Assembly: GCF_013377495.2 (NCBI RefSeq)
Contig: NC_066370.1
Coordinates: forward strand, 25,696,514 to 25,760,513
DNA length: 64,000 bases
From: Cygnus atratus
Taxonomy: Eukaryota; Chordata; Aves; Anseriformes; Anatidae
Direction of reading: 5' to 3'
The notes under the pieces were generated by a model. It saw only the letters and a list, made by a program, of their open reading frames with translations, was not told where the DNA came from and did not search any database. Numbering within the stretch: position 1 is the first letter of the stretch; each line of letters begins with the position of its first letter. The translations under genes and the position numbers were made by a program. Of the stretch, positions 1 to 13,112 are shown piece after piece.

Positions 1-2249
1 TTCCAGGTGTTTTGACTGAACTTATCCCTGAATTTTAAGTCCTGAAGGGACTGTCAGCTTGTACTGGACAGAGAAGCTTTAAAAGCCATGGTCAGCGCCC
101 CAGGCAGTGGGGGGAGCTGCTGGCTGCTACCTGAGCCCAGCTCCCTCCAGCTTTGGCTGTTCACAGGAAGGTTTGGATAAAGAAATCAGTTCATGACTAG
201 AACTTGAAGGAAGTTCTTGCAGGAAGGGAAGAAAAGACCTTAAAATATATTTTAGATGTGGTTTCTGTTTTGCAGTTTTCTGGGAAATAAGGCTTACCAG
301 TTCACTGTGGCAGTTTGATTGAGGAACAAGCATTTCAGCACAACTTGCTTCCCTTAGAACAGAGTAACGATGTCTTTGAGGTGATATTTCTGCAAAACAC
401 AGGTCCTAAGCTGTTTGTGTGCCTTCCTCCCACCTCTCTGAGTGGATGACTTGACCCAAGCAGCCTTGTACTGGCTGTTGAAGGGCTGAAGGTGGGGACC
501 TCGTGGTTTGCAGCATTTGCGGTGAATGTGCTCAGCTGCTCATGCCAGCAGGCAAACAAATGAAGAAATCCAAAGCTTGACTGTGCTTCTCATCCTTTTG
601 TAGGATACAAAGGACAATTCAGTAAAACAACCGACTTGTTTTTACCAGCTCTTTATAACCACTTGAACATGAGAAGCTAGCATAAGCCTTATCCCAGCTT
701 TTCCTTTCCTTCTTCACATCCTATAGCTTGAAAGTATTTTTAAACAACATGGCCCCACAGGAGAGCTTTTAAACAATAAATGGGACAAAACTTCAGACCA
801 AAAATAAAAGCAACAGCAGTTGCAACAGCCACGCTCTCAGCCAATGGACACTTCCCTGCATTGTTCTTATTCAAGTGCTGTGATTTTGTGAGCAAACCAG
901 AGCTTGGGTGCTGCCCTGGGCACCTGTGTCCCCGTGGGTCCCTGCCCAGGTGACAGTCACAGCCAGCTGGGCTCACTGCAGCACATCACCCCCTGCCAAG
1001 CTTGCAGGATGCTCTTGCCAGCGTGCCTCTATAAGCCTGCATTTCCTAGAGAAAGTGACTCCTCAGATACATCACATTTGGGAGCAATAGCTTACATGTG
1101 TTAATTTAATTGCCTTTGGGTAAGGAGTTAAATAAGGCAGCTGGGAAATTTGTGGCAAGGGAGGTGTGGTGAATCACCTTTAATTTGCATTTGTAGCAAC
1201 AGACCAGGGCACCTGGAATTACTACCATAAACAGTTTTCATTTATAAAAATAAATAGAGAAAATTGATTCCACTTCATTTAGTTTGTGTTTTCCGCACTT
1301 ACACTCCAGTGGGGTTGGCCATGGATGGAGGATTACTCCTGAATAGCTAAGTAATTCAAATAATGATTGCTGTTCTTTAACATACTTTGATTTTCCTAAT
1401 CATGTGCACCCTCACCAGCCCTAGCTGTTGCTGCTTCTGCTGTCAGCCTGTTCAGGTTGAAAAGAGACTGTAAAATTTGACTTGGCAAGCAATTCTTCCT
1501 TTTATTGTTTTAGAAGCCTTCTGAAATGGCTCCATGGGCTCACTACATCCCACCCTGCTGCAGTTCGTAAGAGCCTGGCTCATCAATAGGGCAAAAAGAA
1601 ATGACGGGATCCTCTTAGGAAATGTAGGGCACATTTTCTGGCTTCAAACCTGGAAGAGAGAAGGCAGTATAATGGGCAATCTTCTGCCACTAATCGCATG
1701 GAAGGCCTTGAACACAGCACAGCTCATGCTGTTCCCTGGAAAGGGGGTGAGAAGAGAAAGGCAGGACTTGTCTGCAGGGAGTAGGAAAAGAAAAACTTAA
1801 TAAAAGGTAGTATAGAAGATCAATAAAAAAAAGAGAGAATAAAAGATGCCCCATCTTTTTGGTCTCAAGTAGTCTCCGTGAATACAATAACTTGGAAAAC
1901 AAAATGAAAAAAAAACAAAATGAAAATAAATAACCCACTTTGGGACCCAAGGAGTAAATGCCGTGCTTTTCCAGTGTGCTGCTATCACTCCTGATAGCTG
2001 TGGCACCAGGAAAAGGCACACAACAGGATGCTGCCTCGTCATCCGCAGCAAGGCCCTGCCGAGAGCCCACCCTGCGAGCTGGTGCACGTCCGTGCAGCCC
2101 TGGCCCCATCTGCCCGGCCAGGGTGCAAGTGCCTGCCCTGAGATCTTACTAGGGGCAGCCAATTCACAACGTGGTAGTCTAACAAAATTTGGTACTACAT
2201 AAAAGATCTTTGGTTTAGATTAAGATGAAGCCAATGAAATTTGTCACCA
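1..2249. other. Non-coding stretch, no gene recognised
   Basis: No recognisable gene, repeat family or RNA is visible here. Open frames on both strands are short and resemble no family I know. The DNA is moderately AT-rich, with A-rich runs near 1825-1930 just upstream of the CR1 element. The part from 900 to 1040 is slightly more GC-rich but has no splice or promoter signal I would defend. It is most simply intergenic or intronic sequence. Confidence 0.6.
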
Positions 2250-2623
2250 AAATAGTCTGGAGCAGAGCAGGCTGAGGGGAGGCCCCATCACACTCTACAG
2301 CTACACACTCTACAGCTAGGAGGTTGCAGCGAGGAGGCGGTTGGTCTCTTTCCCCAGGTGACAAGTGACAGGATGCAAGGAAGTGGCTGCAAGTTGTGTT
2401 GGGGAGGTTTGGGTTGGACACCAGGAAGAATTTTTTCATGGAGAGAGTGGGTAGGCATTGGAATGGGCTGCCCAGGGAGGCGGTGGTGGAGTATCCCTGG
2501 AGGTATTTAAGAGACGTGTGGACGTGGTGCTTTGGGACACGTTTAGCGGCGGACTTGCAGTGTTAGGTGGTGGTTGGACTTGATGATCCTGAAGGTCTGT
2601 TCCAACCTGGATCATTCTATGAT
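2250..2623 (+). mobile_element. CR1 LINE retrotransposon, 5'-truncated 3' end
   Basis: This is the 3' part of a chicken-repeat-1 (CR1) non-LTR retrotransposon in forward orientation. The order of landmarks fits the family: a TAGTCTGGAG..GAGCAGGCTGAGGGGA block near 2254, GGAGGTTGCAGCGAGG near 2319, GGCTGCCCAGGGAGGCGGTGG near 2467, TCCCTGGAGGTATT near 2493, GGTTGGACTTGATGATCCTG near 2573, and a terminal TCCAACCTGGATCATTCTATGAT. The copy covers only the last 370 bp or so, the usual severe 5' truncation of CR1, so it has lost the reverse transcriptase and endonuclease frames and cannot be autonomous. CR1 normally ends in short 8-bp-type repeats rather than poly-A, and here only about one unit remains. 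Alignment to CR1 subfamily consensuses would give subfamily and age. Confidence 0.95.
2289..2318 (+). repeat. 15-bp perfect tandem duplication inside CR1
   Basis: The unit CACACTCTACAGCTA occurs twice head to tail (2289-2303 and 2304-2318) without a mismatch. It lies where CR1 elements normally have a single CTCTACAACTACCTGAAAGGAGG-like stretch. I infer a small private duplication after or during insertion. The perfect match of the two units suggests it is younger than the element's other differences. Confidence 0.85.
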
Positions 2624-5185
2624 AAACGCTCGAGCTCAAGAGGCTAGACAGTTCCCTGCTCTCAGAAGCTTTAAGGGTGGAACCAGCTGTGGGTCAGCAG
2701 TGCAGCAGAGCACCTCTCTTTGGCCAAGGAGGTGGCCGACTTCCAGCGAGAGCCCCTCCTTGCTGCAGGGCTGGTGGTCCATGGGCTCAGCCGAGCGGCC
2801 CAGCGGTGCCGAGCAGGGCAGGGGTGGGCTGCAAGGCAGGACCTCAGCTCCTTGTTCTGGTAACTGTTTATGGGCAGTTTTATGTTCATCTTGTTCCCAG
2901 TTTCACCACAAAGTGGCACTACAGCAACTGGCATTCATTTCAGTCAGAGGATAATGAAGAACTTGTGACAGCCAGCTTTTTTATTTTTTCTTTTCCCCCT
3001 ACACTGAGTCACCACTAATTACCCTCTGCTCATGCCATAATAACCCCCACAGAGGGCTCACTTCGTTAAGCGTGCATTAGATGGGAGTTTACTGCCTCGA
3101 AAACATTTATGTGCTGAAAACATTTTGTTGCAATGCTTTCTGCTCAGTCCATTTTCCAACACTTGGCTAATCTGGAATAATAAAAAGTAAAATGCTATGT
3201 TTGCTTTAGCAGAAATACAAACCATCAGAATAACTAGTTACTGAACGGTCGAAACACAACTCTGGGAGAAAATCAGAGCAGAGAATCCTTCAAAGTCTCC
3301 TCCTCCTCCGAGGAGCGTACTTCCCTCGGCTGAGGATGCTTGCCTTCTTTTTCCCACCTATTCCAGCACGATTTCTTCTAGTGCAGGCAAGGCCTAAAAT
3401 AGCTAACTGACTCATAATGATTAAAACAAAATTATTAGTTTGGAGCCTGTTGAATACCACAAAAGCAGTGTTCCTGACTGTTCATTCAGGCTCCCCATGC
3501 ATGCCTGCTTACAGCTCGCTGCTCCCAGTTAGCTGCGAGTTAACTGCGCCGTGCCAACCTGCCTGCAAGGGCCAGTTTTGTCCATGAGGAGTGTGCAAAA
3601 AAACGCTGTTAGCCACACAAGCAGCAATTTCTGCAAACAAACCTAAACTCTCACTGTGCTCTTTTTGTGCCCAGTGTCTTTAAGGCACTTCATAAGCCCC
3701 ACTTTGGCTGACTTTGCTGTCCATCAAACATGGCAAGCAGCAAATGCGCTGGCTAAAGCCAATGCACACAAAGTGCCCTGCGTGCACGGTTGTGGACAGT
3801 CCTAGAATTCAAAGCTGGTTAATTAGTGATTTGTAAATAGATAAGAAAGCCATGTTTTCCAGATAAAGTACCTGTGTAAACATTTATATTAGCTGGTATC
3901 AGTTTTATGGTACTAATCAGCTTATTGTAGTAAGAATTCATTTTTGCTGTGTATGAGTAAAGACAGAGCAAGCTGGCCCTTGCCACGCAGGACAACCCAG
4001 AAATAAAACCTAATTGCTTTTGCTGCTCAGTCAACTAACTGCTGCTCACACTCGCTCATTCTGGAGCTGGCTGCTTCAATAGTTGCTGTTATGCCATGGC
4101 TGGTGGCAATTTATCCTCAACCAGTCATTTTCTAATTTCATTTGATTAAGACCCATGGTTAGAGATATATTATGATGATAGTGTTACGACAAACTGATAT
4201 AAAATAATTCAATGGAAATGGAAGTTTATCTCTAAATAGGAAAAATGTCCACTATTAAAATAAATACATAAAGTATGTGTATTTAAATAGAACATATTTT
4301 CAGATTAATCAGAAAATGTAGAACAGTTTAAAAAAAAAGAAAAAAGCAGGTATGAGGAAGGATGAGGAAAAGGGCTAGAGGCAATATGAAGATCATCTGA
4401 AACTGTTGTTAACATAGAATTAATGTGAAAACTGTCATATGAAATAGTAAAATCCAAAGAGGCAGGTATTTATTCAAAATCTCTGCTGGAAAAATTATGC
4501 CCATGAAACTTCTGATACTGTTCATAAATTGTGATACAGTGCCTTTCTGAAGTGAAACAGGAGCCGAGAGGTCTCAGGTAGGCAATGGATCTTTTGATCG
4601 GACTATTCTTATTTGTGGATCACGTGCTGATTAACCAGAGCAGTGTATCTCATCCTTACAGGAGAAAGGGCATGTATGTTCAGCTCAGCTGGGAGAAGTC
4701 CTTCAGCAGGTTATGAGAGGACAGCAGGTACAACAACAGTGATGCTTTCAAGCTGGTGACCATTTCTCTGCTGTAGCTCTGCACAGCACCTCACAAGCTA
4801 GCTGCCCTATTCATTACTGAGTCTTCCTGCATCCCTTCTGATACATGCAATGAGTGTAATGAACGTTACAGATGAAAATGCAGTTATTAACTAAGGACAA
4901 GTGCTGTGTCTAACAAATATACCTAATATACGTTCACTGTCCTCTGAGCTCAAGTGCCTGCACTGCAGTCTTTACTTATTTCAGTAAAACTTCAAAAATT
5001 TCTGTTGAGCAATAGTTGATGAGCACATGCCTGAACACATTCTAGACTCTTAATATTGAAAGTACTCTAAAATTAGTCTGAGATACAGAGAATGAAGGAA
5101 CCAACTTCGTTCAACAACAAAAAGTGATACATTTCATGTCACATCACATTTCTCTAATGCTTTATCTTGCTCTGATAAATAGAAA
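2624..5185. other. Non-coding AT-rich stretch
   Basis: No gene recognised. The first 250 bases downstream of CR1 are GC-richer, and both strands show overlapping open frames of 87-126 codons whose translations resemble no family I know. From about 3000 on the DNA is AT-rich with frequent stops in all frames. An A-rich run lies near 4330-4346. Confidence 0.6.
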
Positions 5186-5216
5186 CTCTTTTTTTTCTTT
5201 TTTCTTTTTTTTTTTT
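5186..5216 (+). repeat. T-rich homopyrimidine tract
   Basis: This is an uninterrupted run of 31 pyrimidines, almost all T with three C interruptions. Read on the minus strand it resembles a poly-A tail, but no processed transcript can be recognised next to it (see rejected items). It is most likely a simple sequence tract. Confidence 0.85.
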
Positions 5217-8200
5217 AATTCATCTGGGGTGCAGCACTTGGAAATGACCAAAGCGCTGAGCACAGAAGATGCATTGTGTCGGCTCATCCTCCGTGCTGCA
5301 GCCAGAACCCAGGAACACAAACGGAGCGATCTCGCCATGAATGAAACCCAAGTCTGAAACCCACAGGCCAAGTAAGCAGCCAAGCAGGAGAGGGAAATGA
5401 ACTGTTATTCCTGAGGTTTATCATATTCACCAAGCAAGAACAAAAGACAGCCACTTATTTGACCTTACTGATGTCTTCGTACATGTCCGTGACACGCAGA
5501 TGGCTGCAGGAGCAGCAGCAGCTGTGCCGGGGACGTGCCACCAGTAGCAGGAAACACGCGGGGCTCCCGGCCACTGTGGTGCCATGCCCAAGGAGCCCAA
5601 CTGAGGGCAAAAGCAGCAGGAACCCCCGGCCAGGGAAGGGCATAGCACAGGGACGTGCCACCTCCTGCGTGGCCTGGGCTCTGGCACTCAGGACAGAAGG
5701 TGATGGCACGTCAGAGGACAGGGTCAACCACGTGCATTACCCTAGTGCCTGAACTGTGGCAAGTAGCGCTAAGCAGCAGCAAAACAGCACGGGGCGGAGG
5801 AACTCCTTCCCGACCCATCATTCTTAGCAACCTAAATTATACCATGGGTTATATTTGAAAATAGAAGAAACCTTAACTGTGAGCTAATTTGTTTTTTGGG
5901 GGGTTCAGATGTCAGGTTTTTTTTATACTTTTGTAAATTTAGATATGATATTGTCATATGTGTCACATAACTGTGGCCGTGCTTAGCTGATTATTTAAAC
6001 TGAGTAACAATCACTGCAGAAAAATCAAGTAACTGAAGTGCCTGTCCTCCGGCAGGCCTTGTGCCAAGTCTGTTTTTTCACGTGAAATTCAGAGATATAC
6101 TCTGGGGGAGCCAAGCAAACCTTCTGCTCTTACAAACCTGCATCCTTCCACGCTGCCCTTCTCCTTCCTGTTGGAAAAGCGTGAGAGATTAGTGCCTCGC
6201 CGAGGTGCTTTTCTTATTTAGAAAGCACACAACTGCTTTCGAAACATTAAATCAATAGAAATCAGTGTAAACCCAAATGGCATCATGCCAGCTTTTCCTT
6301 TTAGATGTGACTAACTGGCTTCCTGCAGCAGATTTTTATCTTGCAGCTACATATGAATGTCCCCAGCTAAAATGTGAAAGGCATTTGATTATACATAAGA
6401 CCTGATTTTTTCTGGCAACAAGCTGCAGTTCCCACAAAGTGTAAAACTAGTAGTACGACATGATAGCGGATTCCTCATACGTCACTATCTATACTAAATT
6501 ATTAGTACGTTTTTTACCTCTTTTTAATGAGAACAGTATCTTTATAAACACATTATCCCAGCTTAAATGTTATTCAGCTGGAAAAGATATTTCAATTTTT
6601 CTTTAATTATAACACACACAATGAAAATCGTGGAAAATCGGACTAAAAATAAAGTGATTTGTTACCTTTAACAATCAATCTCTTTCAGAATGAATCCCAA
6701 ATTTACTTTCCAGGTTTTTGAGTCAGAACACATCTGACACTACGGTTAGGAATTACCAGCATGTGATAAATAAAGCAATAAAATAACATCGTGCAACAAA
6801 CCTGGCACAAGATTTCTAGCAGGGCTCTGACCTCTCAATCTGTCAAGCTAATTAGGAAGATCAGACAGCCATTAACAATGCAGTCCCCCCGGGACACGGG
6901 ACGTGTTATTAACACAGTGCGACACGGGAGCGTGCAGTGGTGTGAGACTCGAGAGAGTGTCTCCGTGCTGAACTGTGGCGAGCGTGAATGCGGCCACGCA
7001 GCTCGTTCATCACGGGCTGTCAGCTGCATCTCCCCTGTCAGACGGGGTGCCATACAGGATTAATTATCCTGAATCAGCAGCCCCAGAAAAGTACTCATCA
7101 TCTTCCAGTCACATTTCATTTATAACTACTGAACTTATCTTCCCCAACAAGGAAGATATGTCCTCGGAAACACCTGCAAGTGTGATTAGAAGCATCACGG
7201 AAACCTTAGGGCTTCAGCAACTGCAGGTGGTCACCCTGGTGCTGGGGGAGATGGGAAGAGCACCCGTGTGCCCTCTCCACCCCCAGCTAGTCCTCAGGCT
7301 GACCCACGTCCAGCTGGAGTCGGCTCTTCCATGGCTAGGTAATGGAAGTGCAACGTGGCCTAACACTGAAAAGAGGGAAGAGGTCCCAGAGCAAACACCT
7401 GTTTTAAAGATGAACAGTTGCTGAGTCCAAGTGCTACATACCTTGAGCTTGAGACTCTGGAATGGCTGAAAGCTTGAGCGTATTCGATTCAGGGGCCTTT
7501 TTGGTGATGATACAAAGTACAAAGGATGCTGGGGTGATTCTCCTGGAGCGCCCGACGGGTCGTGTTGCCCGAAGAAGTCACCAGGCAGCAGCTGAGATGC
7601 TGCCAGAGCAGCGCAGCAGCAGGAAAGTCCCCGGCCAGCAGTGGGGACAGCGGCACGGGGAGGGCTGGGTGCAAGATGCAGAGGAGCTCTGGGTGGGCTC
7701 TCAACTGGCATCAGAAGCTGCTGTCGTTCAACATGCTTTGAGTCTACTGGGGTTCATTTAGCTTTAACTAGGAATGAGAACAGTAATGTTATTTTTACTT
7801 GCTATTGCTTTGTTACACTTGCCATCTAACTTGATTCATGGTAATCCTTTTACTGCAGCCATCTGCCAATTTGCAGTAAATTACTCAGACATGCTGAGCC
7901 TCTTTGGTGGCACTAGAATGTTAATCGGAACCATCTAGGCCTGCTCTCCATCAGCCGGAGCAGCGTGTGCCCTTTCCTTGTCACTGCTGAACACATTTCC
8001 CAAAACGTACCCAAACGAAGGACCAACTGTACAAGGCTTTCTTTGGACGTATCAAGAACACGTTATCCTTCCTTTCTCAGTGATTAAGCAGACCCTGGGA
8101 TACGCTACACTGATTTTTAGCTGAGGTTAAATGTATTTTTAGCTACAGCTTATTGCACATTCCTGTAAAAAAGCATCCTTTTGGTATAGTTATTTTCCCC

Positions 8201-11200
8201 ATATCATTACAAAGCAAGATGGATTTCCAAACCTCTAAAGACTAAAGTGAATAGTGCTCTGGATACTTAAATTCATTTACTGCTCATTCAGTTAATGGAA
8301 GTGCAGATTCACTCCTTGCTTTGCAGCTGTTCAGCGCCTGCTGTGCCTGTGCCTGCTCCCTCATTTGGAGAGACAGGTTATGATTTACATCCATAGAGAA
8401 GTGGAAAAGATTTTTTTTGGTCATAGTTTTGTCGTCAGCAGTTGAAGACAGTCTGCAGTTGCAGACCCTTCTAAAGAAAACAAAGAGTTTTCTCATGTCA
8501 AAACACGGCCAAAACTTTGCCGCTGACTAAGCAGATGTCTTCCACATGAAGGAGGTCTTCAGAGATGGAGTGGTAAGTAAAGGCTGTCTCGTGCAGCAGG
8601 CGTGCCAGGAACTGGGCTGACATCTGGAGCTGAGCTGTGAGGGGCCAGCTTTGTTCTGTCAGCAAAACTACCCTGAAATATAGGGGTGCATTCCTGCAGA
8701 ATCAGAAAGCCAGGACAGCTATGATTCAATGATTAGGGCCTGCAGAGCGTATATCCACCTATTTTGTTTTAGCTTTCTGATCTAAACTGTTTTGGCATAG
8801 GGTGGTGCAGAATAGACTGGCTTCATTTAATACTCAACAACATTGAAACTACAGTGACATCTGAATAAATTCATCCTCAGCTAAGTTCCCACCCTGTACA
8901 AAGGAAGGCTTTGGGCATGCAAAACGAGAAAAGCTGCTCTGGCCCAACATGCAAGATAAACTGGATTCATTAGTTCTATCTTTGTGTGTGCTTCTAATCA
9001 TGAATGACTTCTGTTCCAGAGATGCTGGCTGGGACCAGAGGGTTGGATTAATCCCCAACAGTCCTCCACCAGCTTTGGTCAGGAGGCTCTATTCGCAAAA
9101 GCATTTCACTTCCTATAATTCTCTTTCATAAAGCCACTGCTAACCCCAAGCAAATCACACTGAGTCGGCAAGAGTGCCCGAGAGGCTGAGCAGGAGACGC
9201 TTCTCAGCCTTAATTCATGGCGTGGATTATTGACACATCAAGGTTGTCTAAAAGGCTTAGTATGCCCTAATGCCACACAACCTCCCGCTACTTGGAACGC
9301 TGTGAGACCTACACAGATGTACATCATGGGATTTTCAGTGTTTGAGGGGGAATAAAAGGAAACAGCAAATGCTTTCCAGCTGGCTTATTTAAATGCTCTT
9401 CATCTTCATCTGAGCCATGTGCAGGTTAATTTCAGCTGATGACAGATCCCTCATCCAAATGTCGCTCCAGATAACACGAAGCCATTACACTTAGCCTGCA
9501 ATGAACCTGAACAAGGGAACATTCCTGAAATCATATGTCCGCATGACTGCGATCATGTCTTACTGAAACATATTAACTTTAAATACAGAAACAAGGCTCA
9601 AGGTTTGAACCCACAGCCTTAAAATAATTACAGCCTTTCATAAGGAAAGCATCACAAGTGGAGTACGGAGGGAGTTAACACCTCCGGGACCAGCTGGTTT
9701 AGGTCATGCTATCTACATCCTGCTGCTTACAATGAGAGAGAGGCTGGCTGCTAAAGCTAAGTGCCAGATACAGAACATATGGCAACGATGCAATGTACAA
9801 TTAAGAATAATATATACACAGAAAATTACTGTCCCACACTTGCCAGAGGCTCCCCGCACACTGAAGAGGAAACCGAACGGACCCCACAGTCCTCCAGTCC
9901 ATTAAGCTCATTTTCACGTTTCTGGTAGCCAACGAGCTCTTGACGTACAGCGGCGTTATGCGTTGCAGAGAAGAGCAGCCAGTGCTTTGGGATCCTGTCC
10001 CTCATTGCCCCAGCTCACAGCCCTTCTTCCACCATGAGGTCCGGGCCAGGCGCCTGCTCAGCACCTCGCGGCAGCCCCGTGTCGTGATGGGTGTCCCGTG
10101 TCACCGTGCTCACCGGGCACCGCTGCCCCGCAGCCATGATCGGGACCCAGTGCTTACGTACCGGGGACTAGATTGATAAATCCATAGTGACCAGAGGCAC
10201 AGGGACCAAAGTACATAAATATTAACCTGAGAAAATAGGAAAAATGAAACTAAGCAGTTCTGTTATTTATTGGCATTATTTTCAAAAGTTGTAAACTTTC
10301 CATGAGCATTTAAAATGAAATTTCCAGAAACCATAAAGGCTCCTGAGACAATCCCTCTGGGATAAAAAGTACAGGGTGAAAATAAAGTGTTTTTTACTTG
10401 CCATCTTCTTTGGTCAATGAAAAAAAAAAAGGTGCTTTATTTTTGGTTTTGTTCAGCAGTTTTTACCTATACGCTCTTATAAAATAGGCAAGATGAAAAA
10501 TTTTTCATCTGTGAAGGCAGAAGGAAACTTACAGTATTTTAAATATGGGGCTAGACAAATATGTTCCTATAGAAAAGTGACGAGTTTAAAAACAATTCCT
10601 CCCAGGACAAACTAACACCCGTTTGCTTCCATCTGCAAAAAGACTGCCGCACCTCACTGCAGGTCCTGACTGTACGTGTCACCCCTGGTATCTCCTCTCT
10701 CAGCGTTTCCCTCATGGAAGTTTGGCAGTTACTCCAGGCATGATGTTAACCTTTCCAGCTACAAGTAGAGGAAGAATCAATTTTTATTCCTTACACAAAA
10801 ATGAAATGCCAGTGGTTTTCTACATCATTTGTCTAAATAATAAATATTAATGAACTGATTTAGGCCTACAAAGATAAAACCTCTGCAATGCAATTAGCCA
10901 AGGCAATTATGAGAACAATAACACACAACAAAATGCAAAACCCTTTTTATCAATCAGTGCCGGTGTCCTTTCATCAGTGCAGTCAACAGTGATTCATAAT
11001 GTGCCAAACCAAAGAGCTACTGTCACTAATTAAGGTGAGGCATCCTAACAGAAAAGTATGGAAAAAATCTGAAAATAGGAAACCTGAAAAACATTATAAA
11101 TTTCAAACTGAACATGCTCACATATAATTCAAAAAACCAAGTCCAAGTGGACTATAATGAAAGTGCGTGGATAGACAGAAACAGAGGGAAAAAGCTGCAG

Positions 11201-11555
11201 CACAGGCAATTTTACCTCTAGCAGGATAGCTGGAGTCAGCTTGCTGCAAAGGGATGAGCTCCAGGGGAAGGAGCAGCTTTTACAATTACCACTTTGTCAT
11301 GCTCTTCATTAAATAATTCAAGAATGTATAACACCATTTGCTTATTTTAAGATTAGATTGAGAAATAAATCCTCTGAGGCCAAAGCAATATTGCAGTACC
11401 ATCGATGTACCCCCATAGTTGCCTTTATAACTCCAGGGCATCAGATCTCATTATAAACAGCCACATATTTTTAAATGCCCCATCAAAGCTATTGTTTTAG
11501 GAACTCTGACTGATGACTCCATGGTAATAAGTGATGTGCTCCAAAGAATCCAGCG
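5217..11555. other. Non-coding stretch, mostly AT-rich
   Basis: No gene recognised. It holds one CpG-rich patch (5470-5825, listed separately) and a smaller GC-rich spot at about 9940-10160. The open frames at 6975-7424 (plus) and 7214-7711 (minus) overlap each other on opposite strands in a locally GC-richer stretch, and neither shows a domain or paired splice sites. A strong donor-like site (TG|GTAAGTA) sits at about 8572 on the plus strand, but the upstream segment has stops in all frames. Confidence 0.55.
5470..5825. other. CpG-rich patch
   Basis: About 17 CpG dinucleotides lie in some 350 bases, against very few in the flanks, and the GC content is visibly higher. Both strands are open over about 90 codons, which is expected in GC-rich DNA and is not evidence of coding. 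It could be a weak CpG island or enhancer. Methylation or chromatin data would be needed to call it regulatory. Confidence 0.3.
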
Positions 11556-12230
11556 CCAGCATAGAGGAGACAGGATGACACATCGCCCCAACCATCTGGG
11601 TGAAGCCGGGCACCGGACATCCTGAGGCAGGCTGGGGAATTCCCCTCACTGCAGCCTCACGGTGGAACAAATGGCACCGTTAGGGAAAGGCAGATGTGCT
11701 GCTGAACATCTCAGGGACCCGCAAGGTGAGGTGCAAACCTCAGGGCGTGCTGTGGCCGGGCTGGGCAGAGCAGGACCTCAGGAGCCAGCCGCCAGTGGAC
11801 TGGCACACAGCTGTGCCCTGAGCACCCGCGATGTTTCCACAGCATTCAGCCCTGGTGGAAGACACGCCGGGTGCTGCCCCGGGCTGGGTCCGTCAGCTTT
11901 CCCAACGCTCCTCTGAGAGGGACGGGCACTCAGCAAAGACTGAAATTTCTTTCAGTGCTATACCAGTTAAAACAAATACATCACAGCGTACATGGGCATC
12001 GCAGACTGTGTAATCGAGCAAGTGTTCGCGCTCCCTATGGAAAGGAGAGGAAGAGCTATCAGGGCCTGCCGAGGGGGCTCCTGCCCTCGCAGCCCACAGA
12101 CGTCCCGCAGCGCTTCTGCCTTGGGGCGGGCTCCCTGAGGTGCCTGCACCCCTCTGCCTCCGGGAGGCCGGCAGCACAGCCCCGCTGCTCCCAACCGCAC
12201 AGCGCTCTCCTGCCCACATGTCCCACACAG
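11556..12230. other. GC- and CpG-rich block of unknown role
   Basis: Roughly 35 CpGs lie in about 670 bases, standing out from the AT-rich flanks. A plus-strand segment at 11653-11725 starts after TTCCCCTCACTGCAG and stops before AAG|GTGAGG. It stays open in one frame, so a short exon is possible. The minus strand is also open over about 110 codons (11893-12228), as GC-rich DNA often is. No protein family is recognisable. It may be a small CpG island. Confidence 0.3.
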
Positions 12231-12332
12231 TGCTTGTGCCCCAAAATTTGTGAGCTCTCTGTCACAAGCTATGGGCAAGCACGCAAACAGGGAAAGGGTG
12301 ACCTGTCTTTATGGAAAAGGATAGAACAGAAC

Positions 12333-12369
12333 AACTTTTCCGACTTTAATGATTGTATGATTCTATGAT
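12333..12369 (+). mobile_element. Short CR1 3'-terminal fragment
   Basis: The sequence TTTAATGATTGTATGATTCTATGAT, preceded by CTTTTCCGA, matches the end of CR1 elements, which usually read TCCAACCTTAATGATTCTATGATTCTATGAT. Only the last 35 or so bases are recognisable, and upstream sequence does not look like CR1. It is either an extremely 5'-truncated insertion or one whose body has decayed. Confidence 0.6.
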
Positions 12370-13085
12370 AATTTACCCTGAAGTAATCTGCCCTTAAATA
12401 CTGTTAACAACAGAATGGCTCGTGACAGCAGTCATTAGGTTACATGGTGTCTAATACCATTTCTTTGAAAACCCATAATTAAACAGGTATGGCAACAGAT
12501 AATGTAAAACATTAGCTTTAGACTACGTGACTAAACGCAGAAAAGCAAATGCACTGCTCTTGCTATGAAAATGCATAGTCTGTCTTCACCACAGTGAATA
12601 CGGGCCAAGCAATGGGAAGTTTGGATCGTGTGGCTTTGTTTTTCTGAGAGAAACCTGGGAGCATGAGGCCAACAGAAGTGTTCCTCGTGTGCTCCCTCCG
12701 CCAGCAAAGACCACGTGAGCTCGCGCTGCGGTGCGCTCTCTCCCAGGGGACTAATGATCCCGAGACCACACAAACAAAGCTGAAAAGCAGATGTAGCTCT
12801 TTGTGCCTCGCAGAAATGCAGAACAATGAGAAAGTGGAGCATGCAGACACAGGCTGCCACTCGGATCTTTGTAACTTCACGGGGCATCGTTCTCTAATTT
12901 CCAGAAGTGCAATAAATCAGTGACAGAGCTCCCTCTCCAACTGCTGTGCTGGAGGTGGCGATTTGACAAGAACAAGATGAGTGAGAACATGGAAGTATAA
13001 TGGGACCCTGTGGCAGAAAAGGTGCAATAGCCATATGGCCACAGACACAGAAGAAGGGCAAGGAGACAATTCCTTCAACCTGGGG
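12370..13085. other. Non-coding stretch
   Basis: No gene recognised. Overlapping open frames of 105-118 codons on the minus strand (12531-12887) have no recognisable domain. Confidence 0.55.
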
Positions 13086-13112
13086 AAAAAAAAAAAAAAA
13101 AAAAAAAAAAAA
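13086..13112 (+). repeat. Pure A27 homopolymer
   Basis: Twenty-seven consecutive A residues follow TGGGG. CR1 elements do not carry poly-A tails and no recognisable transcript precedes it, so I call it a simple homopolymer. Its length makes it prone to polymorphism and assembly error. Confidence 0.9.

Noticed and set aside
5186..5383. T-rich tract read as the poly-A tail of a processed pseudogene on the minus strand
   Set aside because: No recognisable coding sequence or target-site duplication is visible next to it, and CR1 in birds rarely mobilises cellular mRNAs.
7214..7711. 165-codon open frame on the minus strand
   Set aside because: It overlaps a 149-codon plus-strand frame in GC-richer DNA, has no domain or splice sites, and its length fits chance expectation.
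8463..8571. Exon ending at the strong donor TG|GTAAGTA (plus)
   Set aside because: All three frames contain stops and the acceptor is weak. A non-coding exon remains possible but is unsupported.
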